DNA of 64,000 nucleotides from Miscanthus floridulus (lineage: Eukaryota > Streptophyta > Magnoliopsida > Poales > Poaceae): contig NC_089598.1 in the NCBI RefSeq assembly GCF_019320115.1, forward strand, positions 24,767,585 to 24,831,584, read 5' to 3'. Position 1 is the stretch's first letter, and every line of letters starts with the position of its first letter. The notes beneath the pieces are model-generated. The model saw only the letters and a program-made list of their open reading frames with translations. It was not told the DNA's origin and did no database searches. Made by a program: the position numbers and the translations under genes. Shown piece by piece: positions 21,907 through 34,779 of this stretch.

Positions 21907-22430
21907 CACTACTGAAAACGCGTGCTTTGCCGATGGCTTGAGGCTTTGCCGAGGACCAAATCTCGGACACTCAGCAAAGACACTCTTTGCCGAGGGCCAG
22001 CCACAGGAGCCCTCGGCAAAGAACGGCCCTCGGCAAAGACAGGCCCACGCCAAATCAAATCTTTGCCGAGGGCCCTCGGCAAATTAGGCCCGTTGGGTCA
22101 CGGCGGCCATTCCCGTTAAGCTTTGCAAAGGGCCACCCGTTAGGCCCTCGGCAAAGGTTTTTTTTTTCTGTGAAACCAGTTTTTCGGCAAATTTTTTTTT
22201 AAAAAAATCTTTGCCGAGGGCCCTAGACCAGGCCCTCGGTAAAGATTTTTTTTGAACTAGTTTTTCGGCCAAATTTTTTTTTTATAAATCGTCTTTGCCG
22301 AGGGCCCGAGGCTAGGCCCTCGGCAAAGAATCCCTTTGCCGAGGGCCAGGCTAGACCCTCGGCAAAGATTTTTTTTTTGGTTTTTTTAGACCAGTTTTTT
22401 TGTGGTGCTACAATATATTGTTTTGAACTC

Positions 22431-23383
22431 AATTTTAAAATGGAAAAAGTCTACTCCACCCCCTCAACTATGGAAGGTGGTCTACATAACCCCCTCAACT
22501 ATGAAACCGTCTGTTTTACCCCCTGAACTTTCCAAAACCATCTAATTCACGCCCTGGGAGGTTTTTCAGGGCGGTTTTGCTACAGTAACAGCAGGTCTGC
22601 TACAGTGGTAGCGGGTTTGCTACAGTACCAGTGTTTTGAATTTTCTCTTTTTTTGTTTATTTTCGTTGAATTTTTGAAAAATCATAGTAAATCATAGAAA
22701 AATCGTAAAATGAAAAATCTAATTTTATTGGACTTCACATGAGTAGATCTACACAGTGAATATATAATACGGTATGTTTTAGTACAAATTTTTTTGTAGC
22801 TTTAGATTAATTGGAAAATCCAATTTTGTCTGTAATTAATTAGAATTTATCTATAACTAAGTTATACATAGTCCAATGAGTACGAAATTTTTACTATAGT
22901 TCAAACATACAATAATTAGCATACCATAAAAATTTCACCACAATTGGACCATAGAAGCTGCAGCTATGAATTATTCCAATTAATTACAGACAAAATTAGA
23001 TTTTCCAATTAATCTAAAGCTACAAAAAATTTTATACTAAAACATACCGTATTATATATTCACTGTGTAGATCTACTCATGTGGAGTCCAATAAAATTAG
23101 ATTTTTCATTTTACGATTTTTCTACGATTTACTATGATTTTTCAAAAATTCAACGAAAATAAAAAAACAGAAAATTCAAAACAGTGGTACTGTAGCAAAC
23201 CTGCTGCCACTGTAGCAGACCCGCTGTTACTGTAGCAAACCCGCCCTGAAAACCGCCCAGCGGGTAAATTAGACGGTTTTGGAAAGTTCAGGGGGTAAAA
23301 TAGACGGTTTCATAGTTGAGGGGGTTATGTAGACCACCTTCCATAGTTGAGGGGGTGGAGTAGACTTTTTCCATTTTAAAATT
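22431..23383. mobile_element. Foldback element with 410-base inverted arms (copy A)
   Basis: The left arm (22431-22842) and right arm (22978-23383) are almost perfect reverse complements, separated by a loop of about 135 bases. The ends read ATTTTAAAATGGAAAAAGTC. The arms contain three GCTACAGTA-type repeats and CCCCCTCAACTATG repeats. There is no coding capacity. The insert lies inside the CACTA element. A transcript through it would form a long hairpin. Confidence 0.8.
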
Positions 23384-24530
23384 TGGGCCAATTTTGACTT
23401 TTGTTTTTGTATATTTCCTTAATTTATTTCGATTCGTTGATTTTTTTTCGAATATGTCAAATTTGAACTGCAGGTGCATGGAATATTGCAATGTAGTGTT
23501 TCGAAAAATGTTATTCATGTTAATTGGTGCATGTTGAGTCCCTATCCACGAACTCACATCAAATTTCGCGCATCTTCTTCGCGTAACATGACGACCGACT
23601 TGACGGAAAAGTGTTTTAAAATTATATAAAATCCATACGAAGTCCGAAAATCACGAAACTTGGCGAGATGTCATGTTATCGCATGTGTAGGCTGTGGTAA
23701 AAAATTGAGAATATTTCGAGCGAGTTGCGACGTCGGATGCCTGAAACCCACACATCTCCAAATTTTAAAATTAAATTTTAAATAAAAGTATTATAGCCCC
23801 ACAAAAAAACTGGGTTAAAAAACCAAAAAAATCACCGAGGGCTCTTTTGCCGAGGGCCTGGCCCGTGGCCCTCGGTAAAGATTTTTTTTTTAAAAAAATA
23901 AAAAAAATCTTGCCGAGGGCCCTGGATCTGGGCCCTCGGCAAAGGGCCCAAACCTAAATCGGGCCGCCAGCCCAAATTCCCGATTGAAATCTTCCCAAAT
24001 AAAAAATTCCCCGATCGAAACCACATCTCCATCTCCCCACGAGCGCCCACGCTCGCGGCCGGCCCCGCGCCTCCACCACCGCCGCCGAACACCGCCCCGC
24101 CGCGCTCCCTCCGCTGGCGCTCGCGTCGCGCGCGCGTCGGCTGCCCCGAGCCCCGGCCGCCCCGCGCGCCCCCCCCCGCGCCACACCCTCCAGCCCCGCG
24201 CCTCCACCCCCCGCCCGCCGCCCCCCCCCCGCCGCCCCCACCGCCGCGCGTTGCCACCCCGGTCGCCCCGCTCTCCACCACCGCCGCCGCGCACCCCCCG
24301 CTGCGCGCCTGGTCCACCCCGCTCGCTCGTCCGCCCGCGCGCCGCCGCCACCACGCCCAGTTGGCGGGCTGAGGTCGCGCCCTGCCTCCCTTCCCCTTCT
24401 CTCCGTCAGCAAGGGGAGGTCGGCCGCCCGCGGCGGCCCTCTGGCGGCCCCCCCGCCTCCTTCCTTCCCGCCCCGACCCCAGCCCCCAGGCCGCCCCTTC
24501 GCTGGCTGCTGTTGGAGGGAGGAGGCAGAG

Positions 24531-24654
24531 GGTGAAGTTGGAGGAAGAAGAGAAGGAGAGAGGAGAGGAAGGGGAAAAGAAAGAAGGGAGACGAGGAAGG
24601 GGAGAGAAGAGAAGAATATAAGAGAGAAGAGAAAGGGAAGAGGGGGAGAGGAGT
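24531..24654 (+). repeat. Polypurine (GA) tract at the duplication junction (copy A)
   Basis: About 120 bases are almost wholly A and G, such as GGAAGAAGAGAAGGAGAGAG. The tract ends at the junction with copy B. The corresponding tract in copy B (35281-35416) differs in repeat number, so it is a length-variable tract. Confidence 0.8.
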
Positions 24655-24860
24655 GACTAGTGGGCCATGTATTAACTGTAAAGAACTAACTACTATATGA
24701 GTGGACTGAGAGAAAGCTGCAAAGAACCTTACAGCCAGCAAGCCGGCTGTATTATTAGCCTCGCTCTAATACTATATTCAAGCAGATGATGCATTGATGC
24801 CATGCCTCACCGAAAACAGTAGTAGTAAACACAAATCTAGAGCTCCTACCTAGACACATA

Positions 24861-24979
24861 GGCTCTGTTTGCTTGTCTTATGAGCCATAATATTTCAGCG
24901 AACAAATAGTTTTTTTCTCTCACAACAAATCAGTGAACAATACGTTCAGTCATAGCTTTTCAGCAAAACGAACAGGGCC
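24861..24979. mobile_element. GGCCCTGTTCG-family MITE (copy B)
   Basis: This is the duplicate of the element at 14111-14229, with no difference noted. Confidence 0.6.
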
Positions 24980-25046
24980 ATAGCCATTCCAGTACGGGCT
25001 CCGCCCCAACTGTTTTCTCAAAAAAAAAAAAAGGAAGTGGCTAGGT

Positions 25047-25826
25047 AACAACTGGTTGTTTTTAATTCTCCCAACAACCAGATTTTTCTCATCCACTTAC
25101 ACTGTCATATAGCTATATTTACACTATCATATTACTATATTTACAATGATCTCATTAGTGTAATTTATTGGACAGAGTGATGTAATTTAGGAATAACATA
25201 AATATATGCCAAAATTTTCAAAAAAAATACAAATTATTTCAATGGATTCCAGTAATCAGAGAAATATACCTCAAATAGTTCACAAATATCATCAAATTGA
25301 TACAAATTATGCACAAATTTCAGAAAAAAATACAAATTATCCCTTCCTTTCTCTTCCCTTCCATTCCATTCGGTCAGACGCACACCCGACGAAGCCCGGA
25401 GACGAATCAGCGGCGGCGGTGCGGCTTGGGGGCGGGCAGCCTAGGGGCCGCGTCCTTCACGTACCTCATATCATGCTGTGTCCACTCCCGCGGCGGCATC
25501 GGCGGCTGCAGCCGTCGTGGCAATGGGGATTGGCACCTCGGGCCAGCGTCTGGGATTACCAGGGCGGCGGACTCCTCGGGCGGGGCCTGCTGCTGCGGCT
25601 TTGGAGCGTAGGAGACGGGCTTCATGGGCAGCGGCGGCGGATGCGGGGCAGAGCTGTTGTTGGCATCGAAGAAGTGGAAGAGAGAGAGAGAGAGCAGACG
25701 GTGGTGCTGCGGCTTCGGAGCGTAGGTGACCTGGGGCGGCTAGCCAAACAAAGCGAGATCACGACACGTGCCCAATCCGACGGCCACAAATTTGGTTGCT
25801 AGATTGAGTCAAAACAACCGGTTGTT
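25047..25826. mobile_element. Candidate transduplicating element (copy B)
   Basis: This is the duplicate of 14297-15076, with the same inverted ends and the same minus-strand captured exon-like stretch (25625-25407). Confidence 0.35.
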
Positions 25827-26583
25827 CCTGGCATTTCTGAACAAGAAACATAAATAAACCCATAGAAGGGTATGCGCATGCATGTGCCACTCCATTTGAT
25901 TGAGTGGGACAACATCTCACCATTGAATCCCTGGTGATGGTGGTCATTGCTGATATGACCAACGGTGTGCAGCAGGTACACACAACTTCCTCAGCGTACG
26001 GCAAACACAAGTTTTTGTCCTTGCCGCCTACTCGAACGTACAGTACTGGTTAGCAAACCAACCCCACAGAAAAAGGTATAGGTGCCTCTTCTTGATATGC
26101 ACTAGTAGTACGAAGCAGCGCTTACTAGTGATTTGCAGTTTCGTTTGGAGCGTGAAATCCGCTGTGCGTGATACGCTTTTTTTTAAAAAAAAAAAATCCT
26201 TTCCCAACAATCATTCTTATCTATATTTGACCATGGAGAAAATGGAGCCATCAACTGCTGCTTTTGATTGCGTTCGTTTCTGTTCTGAATCACTATGCAG
26301 TTCGTAGTTAGTCTCGGTCGGATGAAATTTCATCCACGAAAGACATTAGCAAATTCACCGTCCATAAACTGTACAATCTCACACCCATCTATACATACAT
26401 TCAAACACCTCCTGAATTTACACTACTCACGATGCTGACTTGCTGAGAATACATGCCCTGAATTCCCAGTTCTACCGTTCCGACATGCCTCGAATACCGT
26501 TACTACAAACCTGTTGATGCACTGCACACTGCACTGCCGCCTGCCCGCCTGCGACTGCGACACGGGCATCATTGTTTCAACCT
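25827..26583. other. Intergenic, 3' flank of the 27-kb gene (copy B)
   Basis: The T/A homopolymer near 26177-26196 is one base shorter than in copy A. No gene is supported. Confidence 0.35.
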
Positions 26584-27528
26584 TCAAGCTGAGTTTGCGT
26601 GGTCCCCGCCGTCGGACTCGCTCCCGGACTGGGAGTGCGCATACACCATAGCGAGGACGCCGGCCACGGCGGCCGGAGACGTCAGCTTGCCGAAGCGCCG
26701 CCGCCACGTGCTCGTTGCCCTGGCGGGCGTAGTGGCAGCGGCGCCGGCGGCACTACGCACCAAGCGGGAGAAGCGGACGACAAGCGTCGTTCCAGCGACC
26801 GTGGCGATTGCGACGCCGACGCCGATGGGCACGTCGGTGATCGCGCTCCGGTAGGGGAAGCCGGGAAAGAGGCGCTGTGCGTCGAGGTCGAGGCCACCGG
26901 ACGCGGCGGAAGAGACGGCGGCGAGGAGCACAACGATGAAGATGAAGCACACCGTCTGGCTCGTCCTGGAGAAGCGCTCCGAAGCGCGTGCGGCAGGGGC
27001 GGCGTCGCCTGCATTACCCGCCCCGCGGACGAAGCGCAGCACAGGCCTGGTTCAGCGGACCGCGGTGGCTGCGGCAGCGGCGATGATGGCCACGGTGACA
27101 GCGACGGCGACGAAGGAGTTCTTGCCGTCGAAGTACGTTAAGAAGCCGAGTGTACCAAGGCCGCCGGACGGGACGGACGGCAGGGCAATTAGGCACGCGG
27201 CGACGAGGAACCCGACGCACACCGACACCAGCAGGCTCACCTGCGCGAGGCAGTCCGTGGCCGTGGCCGCCGCCCCGTGTCCCAGAGCTCCAACTCCACC
27301 GCCCGCGCCGGCGGCGTCTCCGGACCGGGCGTCCCGGACGAAGCGCACAAGGAGCACGGTGCCGAGAAGGTACGCGGTGACCATGAACAAGACGGATATG
27401 CAGATGGCGATGTCGAGGCAGGGGCTCTGCCCCGTGAACTCGAGAAGGACGCGGAGCGCGTCGGGGCCGCCCAGAGCGGCCGCACCAAGGGCTAGGATAA
27501 TGATCGTTGGAAGAGAAGCTGCTGCCAT
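26584..27528 (-). pseudogene. Multi-pass membrane protein with repeated modules, one in-frame TGA (copy B)
   Basis: It encodes the same protein as 15835-16779, without a noted residue change, and keeps the same in-frame TGA (27052-27054). The nonsense change therefore predates the duplication. Three hydrophobic modules each close with a basic RFxRxxR-type motif. Confidence 0.65.
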
Positions 27529-27654
27529 GGCTGGTGAGGCTGCCGTGGTTCAGCACTTTGTGTCGTACGAAATCTCCACTGCTTGATCTCCGACGAGTGT
27601 TCCTGTGTAGGCTGCGACTGTCGGGACAGTGAAGAGTTTACAAGCCGTGAGTGG

Positions 27655-27661
27655 ACTATAT
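27655..27661 (-). promoter_or_regulatory. TATA box of the 27-kb membrane-protein gene (copy B)
   Basis: CTATATAG on the minus strand lies about 130 bases upstream of the ATG at 27528, duplicated with the gene. Confidence 0.6.
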
Positions 27662-27693
27662 AGGCACAAACTGTCACCGGTGTGTGAATCATG

Positions 27694-29733
27694 TTTTTTT
27701 TGAAGGACCGCAAAAGCTTTGCCGTGGATTTTATTAGACCATAAAAAAAAAACTTTACAAAACTTTTTTTACAAGATGCAGCCCAAGCTGGGCCACAACT
27801 CCAACTCTTCCTCCCAACTCTGAAAACAGAAAACCACCGGAACGAAAGCCGCTGAAGCAAAACAACCATCCGAACAACTAAGAAAACTAAGAACAAATAA
27901 CACCAACGACCGGGAAGGATCTGAGATGAAAACACTAAAACTAGTAAAACTGAACCCGCTCTTCTACTACTGCGATTGCGTTTCGTCATCCCTGGGAGCC
28001 GTAGCTAACCGGTATTGCATGATCTCATCCTTGCAACGTCCAGCGACCTGCAGCGGGCTAAGGGAGGTATGTTGAAAGATTCTTCGATTTCTCTCCTTCC
28101 AAATACTCCACCAGAAATAGATGAAGATCCCATCAACTTGCCTTCTCTGGTTTTTATCGATTTTCCACCGGCATCTCCACCAATACGTGTGCAGAGATCC
28201 TGCAATATTAACTGAATCCAAAGCTGAGAGATTGAACCATTGTTTTATAATGCCCCAAACCTCCTTTGTGAAAGGGCAGTCTTTGCACAGGTGCACTGGA
28301 GTTTCTTGATCACCTAAACATAGCTTGCACTCCATGTTATCAGTCCAACCTCTTTTAAAGAGATTATTTGCTGTACTTATGCAACAAGGTCCACGCAAAA
28401 AACCGGCATTTCTGTTCCGCTTTAGCCTTCCATATCGGTGTCAATTTCAGCTTACTTAAGACTAAGCACTCTTTGTAGTGTATTCTCCATCCATCGTCCA
28501 TTTCCAGGTTATAGTGTCTTCGACTGTTTCATTCCGAGCAACTTCCCTTATTGCCTCCCAAAGCCTGACAAATTGTGTTACTTCCTCACTCGTTGCGGGC
28601 GGATAAATATGATCGATCCATTTTTCATTCTTCAGTGCTTGGTGGACGGTTATCTTCTTTCTTCTTGACTTTGCATACAGCAACGGCGCTATTGATTTTG
28701 CCATGTTCCCATTTATCCAACAAGACGTCCAGAAAGGGGCCATCTTGCCATCGCCAACGGTAACAATGGTAGAAGCATAGAACAGTTCTCGATCCACTCT
28801 ATCACAAGGAACTTCCAAATTAGTGCACGCTCTATTTTTCTGCTTCCATTGAAACAACATCCACTGGAGCCTAAGAGCTCTAGTAAACCTGTCCATGTCC
28901 AATATCCCCAATCCACCCTTGTTCTTGGGCAAGCATGTTGTGGGCCAATTTATTAGTGAGTGTCCTCCGCTGGTCCTGTCCGGAGTTTCCCCTCTCCATA
29001 GGAAACTTCTTCCAATGCGATCTATTTTCTTAATCAACCATTTTTGCGCTTAGAATACAGTTAAATGATATATTGGCAAACTTGACAGGACGGTTTTCAC
29101 CAAGGTTTCTCTTCCAGCTGATGAGAGAAATTTCCCTTTCCAACCGGGTAGCCTTGCACCAATTTTATCCACCAACGGTTGAACCTCTATCTTTCTTAAC
29201 TTTCTAGTGTGTAGTGGTAGCCCCAGGTATCTCCCAGGGAACGTACTTATTTTTCCTGGGAAATTTCGCACGATATTGTTCACTATTTCAGGTTGCAGCC
29301 GGATTGGGAAAATCTCTGTTTTGTTCATGTTCACTTTCAGCCCTGAGCACTCCCCAAATAGCAACAAATTTTTTTGCAGCCTATCTATTTCTACCGGTGA
29401 TGGATGTGCAAAAAGTGCAGCATTGTCTGCGTAGAGGGAGCATCGTAGATTCGCCTTGGTTGGCAGCACCGGTTGCAATAGGCCCTGCGTAGCCGCTTGA
29501 TCAATTATTCCTTGCAGCGGATCAATAGCAATGATGAAGAGCAACGGAGACAGAGGATCACCCTGTCTCGATCCTTTTGCATGCTTGATGTTTTGAGTCG
29601 TTCTTCCATTGATAATGATTCTTGAAGATGATGTTCCAAGGATTGAGGATATCCAATTGCGCCACATGGTACTGAACAGATACTGCCATCCAACACAGTC
29701 AAAAGCCTTGGACATGTCTAATTTGATAAAAGG
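27694..29733 (-). mobile_element. 5'-truncated L1-type LINE (copy B)
   Basis: This is the duplicate of 16945-18983, but closer to the canonical protein. RLQKNLLLFGEC is intact where copy A has a changed RTAKKLLLF. The C-terminal zinc-binding part continues without frame change through IYFWWSIWKERNRRIF, which copy A loses through a 1-base deletion. The YADN catalytic motif and the in-frame TAA (29050-29052) are shared. Confidence 0.85.
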
Positions 29734-30222
29734 TAAAGTATAATTTACACCCTCCAACTATCGCCAAAGTATAGATTTCAACCTCGAACTTCAAAACCGG
29801 ATAACTTTGGTCCTCCAACTCTTGAAAAAGTTCGACTTTCATCCTTCTGGGCGGTTTTGCGTATGAACAGTACTTTTGATATTTCCAGGAGGCGCCGAAA
29901 TTTTATATTATTTTTTTAAGCATCTTAACGTCCTCAAATGAAAAAACTCAAAACTACAAAGTTGTAGATCTCATTGAGAGCTACAACTTTGGTATAAAAA
30001 GTATTTTCATTTAACTCCATATAAATAATATATTAGTGCTCTAATGTGGCAAGCGCTAGTTGGCGATTATTATGGTGCTGAAATTTTATATTATTTTTTC
30101 GAGCATCTTACTGTCCTCAAATGAAAAAACTCAAAACTAAAAAGTTGTAGATCTCATCGAGGTCTATAATTTATATATAAAAATTATCTTCATCCGTCAT
30201 CGTATTAAGGGGGACACAGAAA
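29734..30222. repeat. Grass repeat with an internal direct repeat (copy B)
   Basis: This is the duplicate of 18984-19472, with direct repeat blocks at 29899-30012 and 30080-30192. Confidence 0.5.
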
Positions 30223-31155
30223 TCATGCCTGCTCACAGTTAATGTCAAGCTGCGGCAGGGGATCCTCACAGAAAGAGAACAGAGGGTCTGCAAAAGTAAT
30301 TCGCTTTATGCTCTTACTATTTGGTAGAGGTGTTGGCGCCACTTTGACCTTGTAGACAAGCTTCATTGGTTCAGGCATCCAGGCCCTCGACCTATGAGAT
30401 CCCCCAGCATGAAAGGAGCCCCAAGCTCCCCTGAAGTTCGAGCTGTAGCACTCCGCAGGTCCAGTACGGCAGCGGGTGATCCTTCCCCAAGCTGAAGCAC
30501 TCCTGTGACGACGGTGATGACCTATGCGGTCTTCATCATCATCATCCCTCCTGTGATGTCCATGGCCATCACGGCCACGGCCCTCATGCTGACGTCCACG
30601 TGCCTCTCCCAGGATGTCAGGGATGCCATAGCGCCAATCGAAGTTCCGACGACGCTTGCGGTTAGGCGGTCCACCAGGGCCTCCATTGCCCCTGATGAAG
30701 GAGAGGTCCTCAACAGTCGCCACGTGCAGTAGGATGCGGTATGTCAGTCCATGCTTGATGTCGGTGGGAGGGTCACGGTGGACTGGAGCCTGTGGGATGT
30801 CCACGGGCGGCTGTTCTGCATCAGGATCAGCAATGGTGAGCCAAACCTCAGTCGGGATCTTGCAGGGGTCCGAGCACGAAGTCTAGAGGTCGAACGTCCT
30901 GGTCCTCTCCTTGCGCCTGGTGTGCTCCTTCACGTGGTGGATGGCACATTCCTTGCCCAACACCTTCTCATCAACCTCCAGGCCCCATGCGTGTAGAGGG
31001 ATCCCCTCGATGCGCACATAGGCCCGGAACTCCATGTGGGCGTCGACGGCTTCTCTGGTCTCGTCCCATGGCGCGAAGTTGGAGGTGCGTCCGCTTCTGA
31101 CTATGTAGCGCTGCCTGACCGCTCTCTGCATGTTGCGAGGGACGCTGAAGATCAC
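30223..31155 (-). pseudogene. DUF4283-like retroelement ORF, one in-frame TAG (copy B)
   Basis: This is the duplicate of 19473-20405, with the same TAG at 30883-30885 after TRTFDL. The rest of the frame is open. Confidence 0.55.
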
Positions 31156-31309
31156 AAGATACTGCTCGGGTTAGTGCTTGAAGACCTGAAGATCCATGAC
31201 GCCCAGGTGCATCTGGGTGCAGATGGCGTCGACGACGTGGTGGACCTCGGTGTCGTGGCTATTTTGTTATGTGTTGTGAACGGCGGCGTTCGTAGCGGCG
31301 GGCATGTGT

Positions 31310-32656
31310 AAGCAACCTCTCGCATAGGCACATTAAACTTTTATTATACAAAAGATTACTTGCCACCAGGTTTCGCAGAAAACTTTCGAGTCATGATAAC
31401 GGCCAACAGGGATGGGGTGGCCATTCTTTTTCTGAACGATGAAATGGCCATTCTTTCTTCACAGACCGAACTACCTTGGCCTTGCAACTCTGGTTGGAAT
31501 CGGGGTGAAACTGTGACTTTTACATGGTTGCAAACTTTGGAAATTTTTAAAGGTCGATGTTAACAGTATTTGGGACTGATCTACCGTGCGGGCGGAAATG
31601 GGCTTTGCTATCAGGCCCGTCGATCAGCAAAGGCAACGTGGCCGATCGCAAGGGTGCCGTAAAAATTAGGACGCCCAAATTACATAGTTATTATTATCTT
31701 TTAAGTACATGATCAGGAATAAAAGGTAAAGATCCGAATGCCCCATATGTGATGCTTACTGATTAGATCCTTCATCCTTTGTACTCCGAAGCTTCAAAGG
31801 AGACGTTTTTTTCGAAAGGCATTTTTATTAGACGAGAGAAAAGAAAAATTAAAAGTGGGGTCACATAGTTACAACAACGAGCCTAGGCTCAGCACCACTA
31901 CGGCACTGTGGTCGACCACTCTACTCTGAAGACTACCAAAGAGAAAAATTGAAAAAACACGCGCTAGTTCGCTTGTTTGTCTCCTTCTCCCTACCATAGG
32001 TCAGCGTATCCTGCACCGTGATTCTGTGAAGTGTATGGATGCATTCCTTGTCTTGCCGGCAGTGGAGACTTGAGAAAGTGAGTTTTGATCATACGAATTT
32101 CAAATTTTAGGACTCCATTTGTAATTCACACCAGGCCCTGAACTCCAAGAGACAACCTAACCTATCGACGAGGTATGCTGCTCCTCACTGTGATCCATGG
32201 TTGAGTGGTACTGCAGTTATCTTAGCTTAGGGTTGGTCATCGGACAAAAATCGAAGAAAAGATTGAGTTGGCATCTGTAGAGAGAACCACCATCGTGTGA
32301 GTCATCGGTCATGACTCATGACGAACAAAGCACAAAGGTACCATCAAGCCAGACTAGCTGCCTCTCCTTGATATAAGCCAAAGTCAAACTGACAGCCACT
32401 CCTCTCGCTCTCGTGCTCGCTCATGTGTGGATTGACCATTTTGACCTCCAATTGTGCTCACAAATACAACCTGAATGGCACTCTGGTCTCTGGACTGCTG
32501 AGTGATGTGATCCGAAGTCCAACTTCCGTCCGAACGTTTCTCAGGTTTTAGAGAAAATTCTGGTATGCCATCAAAAACTATATATATCACTTGCTCCTTC
32601 TGTCTCAATAAAACTGTGGTTCTAGATATGAATCAACGCATACACTTGTCTAAAAC
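31310..32656. other. Intergenic with a LINE 3' remnant (copy B)
   Basis: This is the duplicate of 20560-21906, with the LINE-tail remnant at about 31805-31880. Nothing else is recognised. Confidence 0.4.
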
Positions 32657-33180
32657 CACTACTGAAAACGCGTGCTTTGCCGATGGCTTGAGGCTTTGCC
32701 GAGGACCAAATCTCGGACACTCAGCAAAGACACTCTTTGCCGAGGGCCAGCCACAGGAGCCCTCGGCAAAGAACGGCCCTCGGCAAAGACAGGCCCACGC
32801 CAAATCAAATCTTTGCCGAGGGCCCTCGGCAAATTAGGCCCGTTGGGTCACGGCGGCCATTCCCGTTAAGCTTTGCAAAGGGCCACCCGTTAGGCCCTCG
32901 GCAAAGGTTTTTTTTTTCTGTGAAACCAGTTTTTCGGCAAATTTTTTTTTAAAAAAATCTTTGCCGAGGGCCCTAGACCAGGCCCTCGGTAAAGATTTTT
33001 TTTGAACTAGTTTTTCGGCCAAATTTTTTTTTTATAAATCGTCTTTGCCGAGGGCCCGAGGCTAGGCCCTCGGCAAAGAATCCCTTTGCCGAGGGCCAGG
33101 CTAGACCCTCGGCAAAGATTTTTTTTTTGGTTTTTTTAGACCAGTTTTTTTGTGGTGCTACAATATATTGTTTTGAACTC

Positions 33181-34134
33181 AATTTTAAAATGGAAAAAGT
33201 CTACTCCACCCCCTCAACTATGGAAGGTGGTCTACATAACCCCCTCAACTATGAAACCGTCTGTTTTACCCCCTGAACTTTCCAAAACCATCTAATTCAC
33301 GCCCTGGGAGGTTTTTCAGGGCGGTTTTGCTACAGTAACAGCAGGTCTGCTACAGTGGTAGCGGGTTTGCTACAGTACCAGTGTTTTGAATTTTCTCTTT
33401 TTTTGTTTATTTTCGTTGAATTTTTGAAAAATCATAGTAAATCATAGAAAAATCGTAAAATGAAAAATCTAATTTTATTGGACTTCACATGAGTAGATCT
33501 ACACAGTGAATATATAATACGGTATGTTTTAGTACAAATTTTTTTTGTAGCTTTAGATTAATTGGAAAATCCAATTTTGTCTGTAATTAATTAGAATTTA
33601 TCTATAACTAAGTTATACATAGTCCAATGAGTACGAAATTTTTACTATAGTTCAAACATACAATAATTAGCATACCATAAAAATTTCACCACAATTGGAC
33701 CATAGAAGCTGCAGCTATGAATTATTCCAATTAATTACAGACAAAATTAGATTTTCCAATTAATCTAAAGCTACAAAAAATTTTATACTAAAACATACCG
33801 TATTATATATTCACTGTGTAGATCTACTCATGTGGAGTCCAATAAAATTAGATTTTTCATTTTACGATTTTTCTACGATTTACTATGATTTTTCAAAAAT
33901 TCAACGAAAATAAAAAAACAGAAAATTCAAAACAGTGGTACTGTAGCAAACCTGCTGCCACTGTAGCAGACCCGCTGTTACTGTAGCAAACCCGCCCTGA
34001 AAACCGCCCAGCGGGTAAATTAGACGGTTTTGGAAAGTTCAGGGGGTAAAATAGACGGTTTCATAGTTGAGGGGGTTATGTAGACCACCTTCCATAGTTG
34101 AGGGGGTGGAGTAGACTTTTTCCATTTTAAAATT
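33181..34134. mobile_element. Foldback element with 410-base inverted arms (copy B)
   Basis: This is the duplicate of 22431-23383, one base longer in a T run. It sits inside the complete CACTA element. Confidence 0.8.
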
Positions 34135-34779
34135 TGGGCCAATTTTGACTTTTGTTTTTGTATATTTCCTTAATTTATTTCGATTCGTTGATTTTTTTTC
34201 GAATATGTCAAATTTGAACTGCAGGTGCATGGAATATTGCAATGTAGTGTTTCGAAAAATGTTATTCATGTTAATTGGTGCATGTTGAGTCCCTATCCAC
34301 GAACTCACATCAAATTTCGCGCATCTTCTTCGCGTAACATGACGACCGACTTGACGGAAAAGTGTTTTAAAATTATATAAAATCCATACGAAGTCCGAAA
34401 ATCACGAAACTTGGCGAGATGTCATGTTATCGCATGTGTAGGCTGTGGTAAAAAATTGAGAATATTTCGAGCGAGTTGCGACGTCGGATGCCTGAAACCC
34501 ACACATCTCCAAATTTTAAAATTAAATTTTAAATAAAGTATTATAGCCCCACAAAAAAACTGGGTTAAAAAAACCAAAAAAAATCACCGAGGGCTCTTTG
34601 CCGAGGGCCTGGCCCGTGGCCCTCGGTAAAGATTTTTTTTTTAAAAAAATAAAAAAAATCTTTGCCGAGGGCCCTGGATCTGGGCCCTCGGCAAAGGGCC
34701 CAAACCTAAATCGGGCCGCCAGCCCAAATTCCCGATTGAAATCTTCCCAAAAAAAATTCCCGATCGAAACCACATCTCC

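Larger units (their letters stand above)
13905..24654 (+). repeat. Copy A of a 10.75-kb tandem direct duplication
   Basis: From GACTAGTGGGCCATG at 13905 onward the sequence recurs from 24655 with an offset of 10749-10751 and only rare differences. Copy A ends inside a polypurine tract of the CACTA element (GAGGGGGAGAGGAGT at 24640-24654), and copy B starts directly after. Differences are mainly homopolymer lengths plus a few substitutions. Only the GC-rich and GA-rich CACTA interior (24000-24654) differs more. Confidence 0.95.
21907..24654 (+). mobile_element. CACTA element, left 2.7 kb only (copy A)
   Basis: It starts CACTACTGAAAACGCG at 21907 after AAC. The TTTGCCGAGGGCC hairpin array covers 21927-22380, a foldback element is inserted at 22431-23383, a conserved left region follows (23390-23760), then more hairpins (23836-23950), a GC-rich block and a GA-rich tract. 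It is cut at 24654 by the duplication junction, so the right half and right terminus are absent here. Confidence 0.85.

Noticed and set aside
23832..24535. Long Arg/Gly/Ala/Pro-rich ORFs on both strands (also 34522-35662)
   Set aside because: They come from extreme GC or GA composition of the CACTA interior; all frames are open and the frames change between the duplicate copies.
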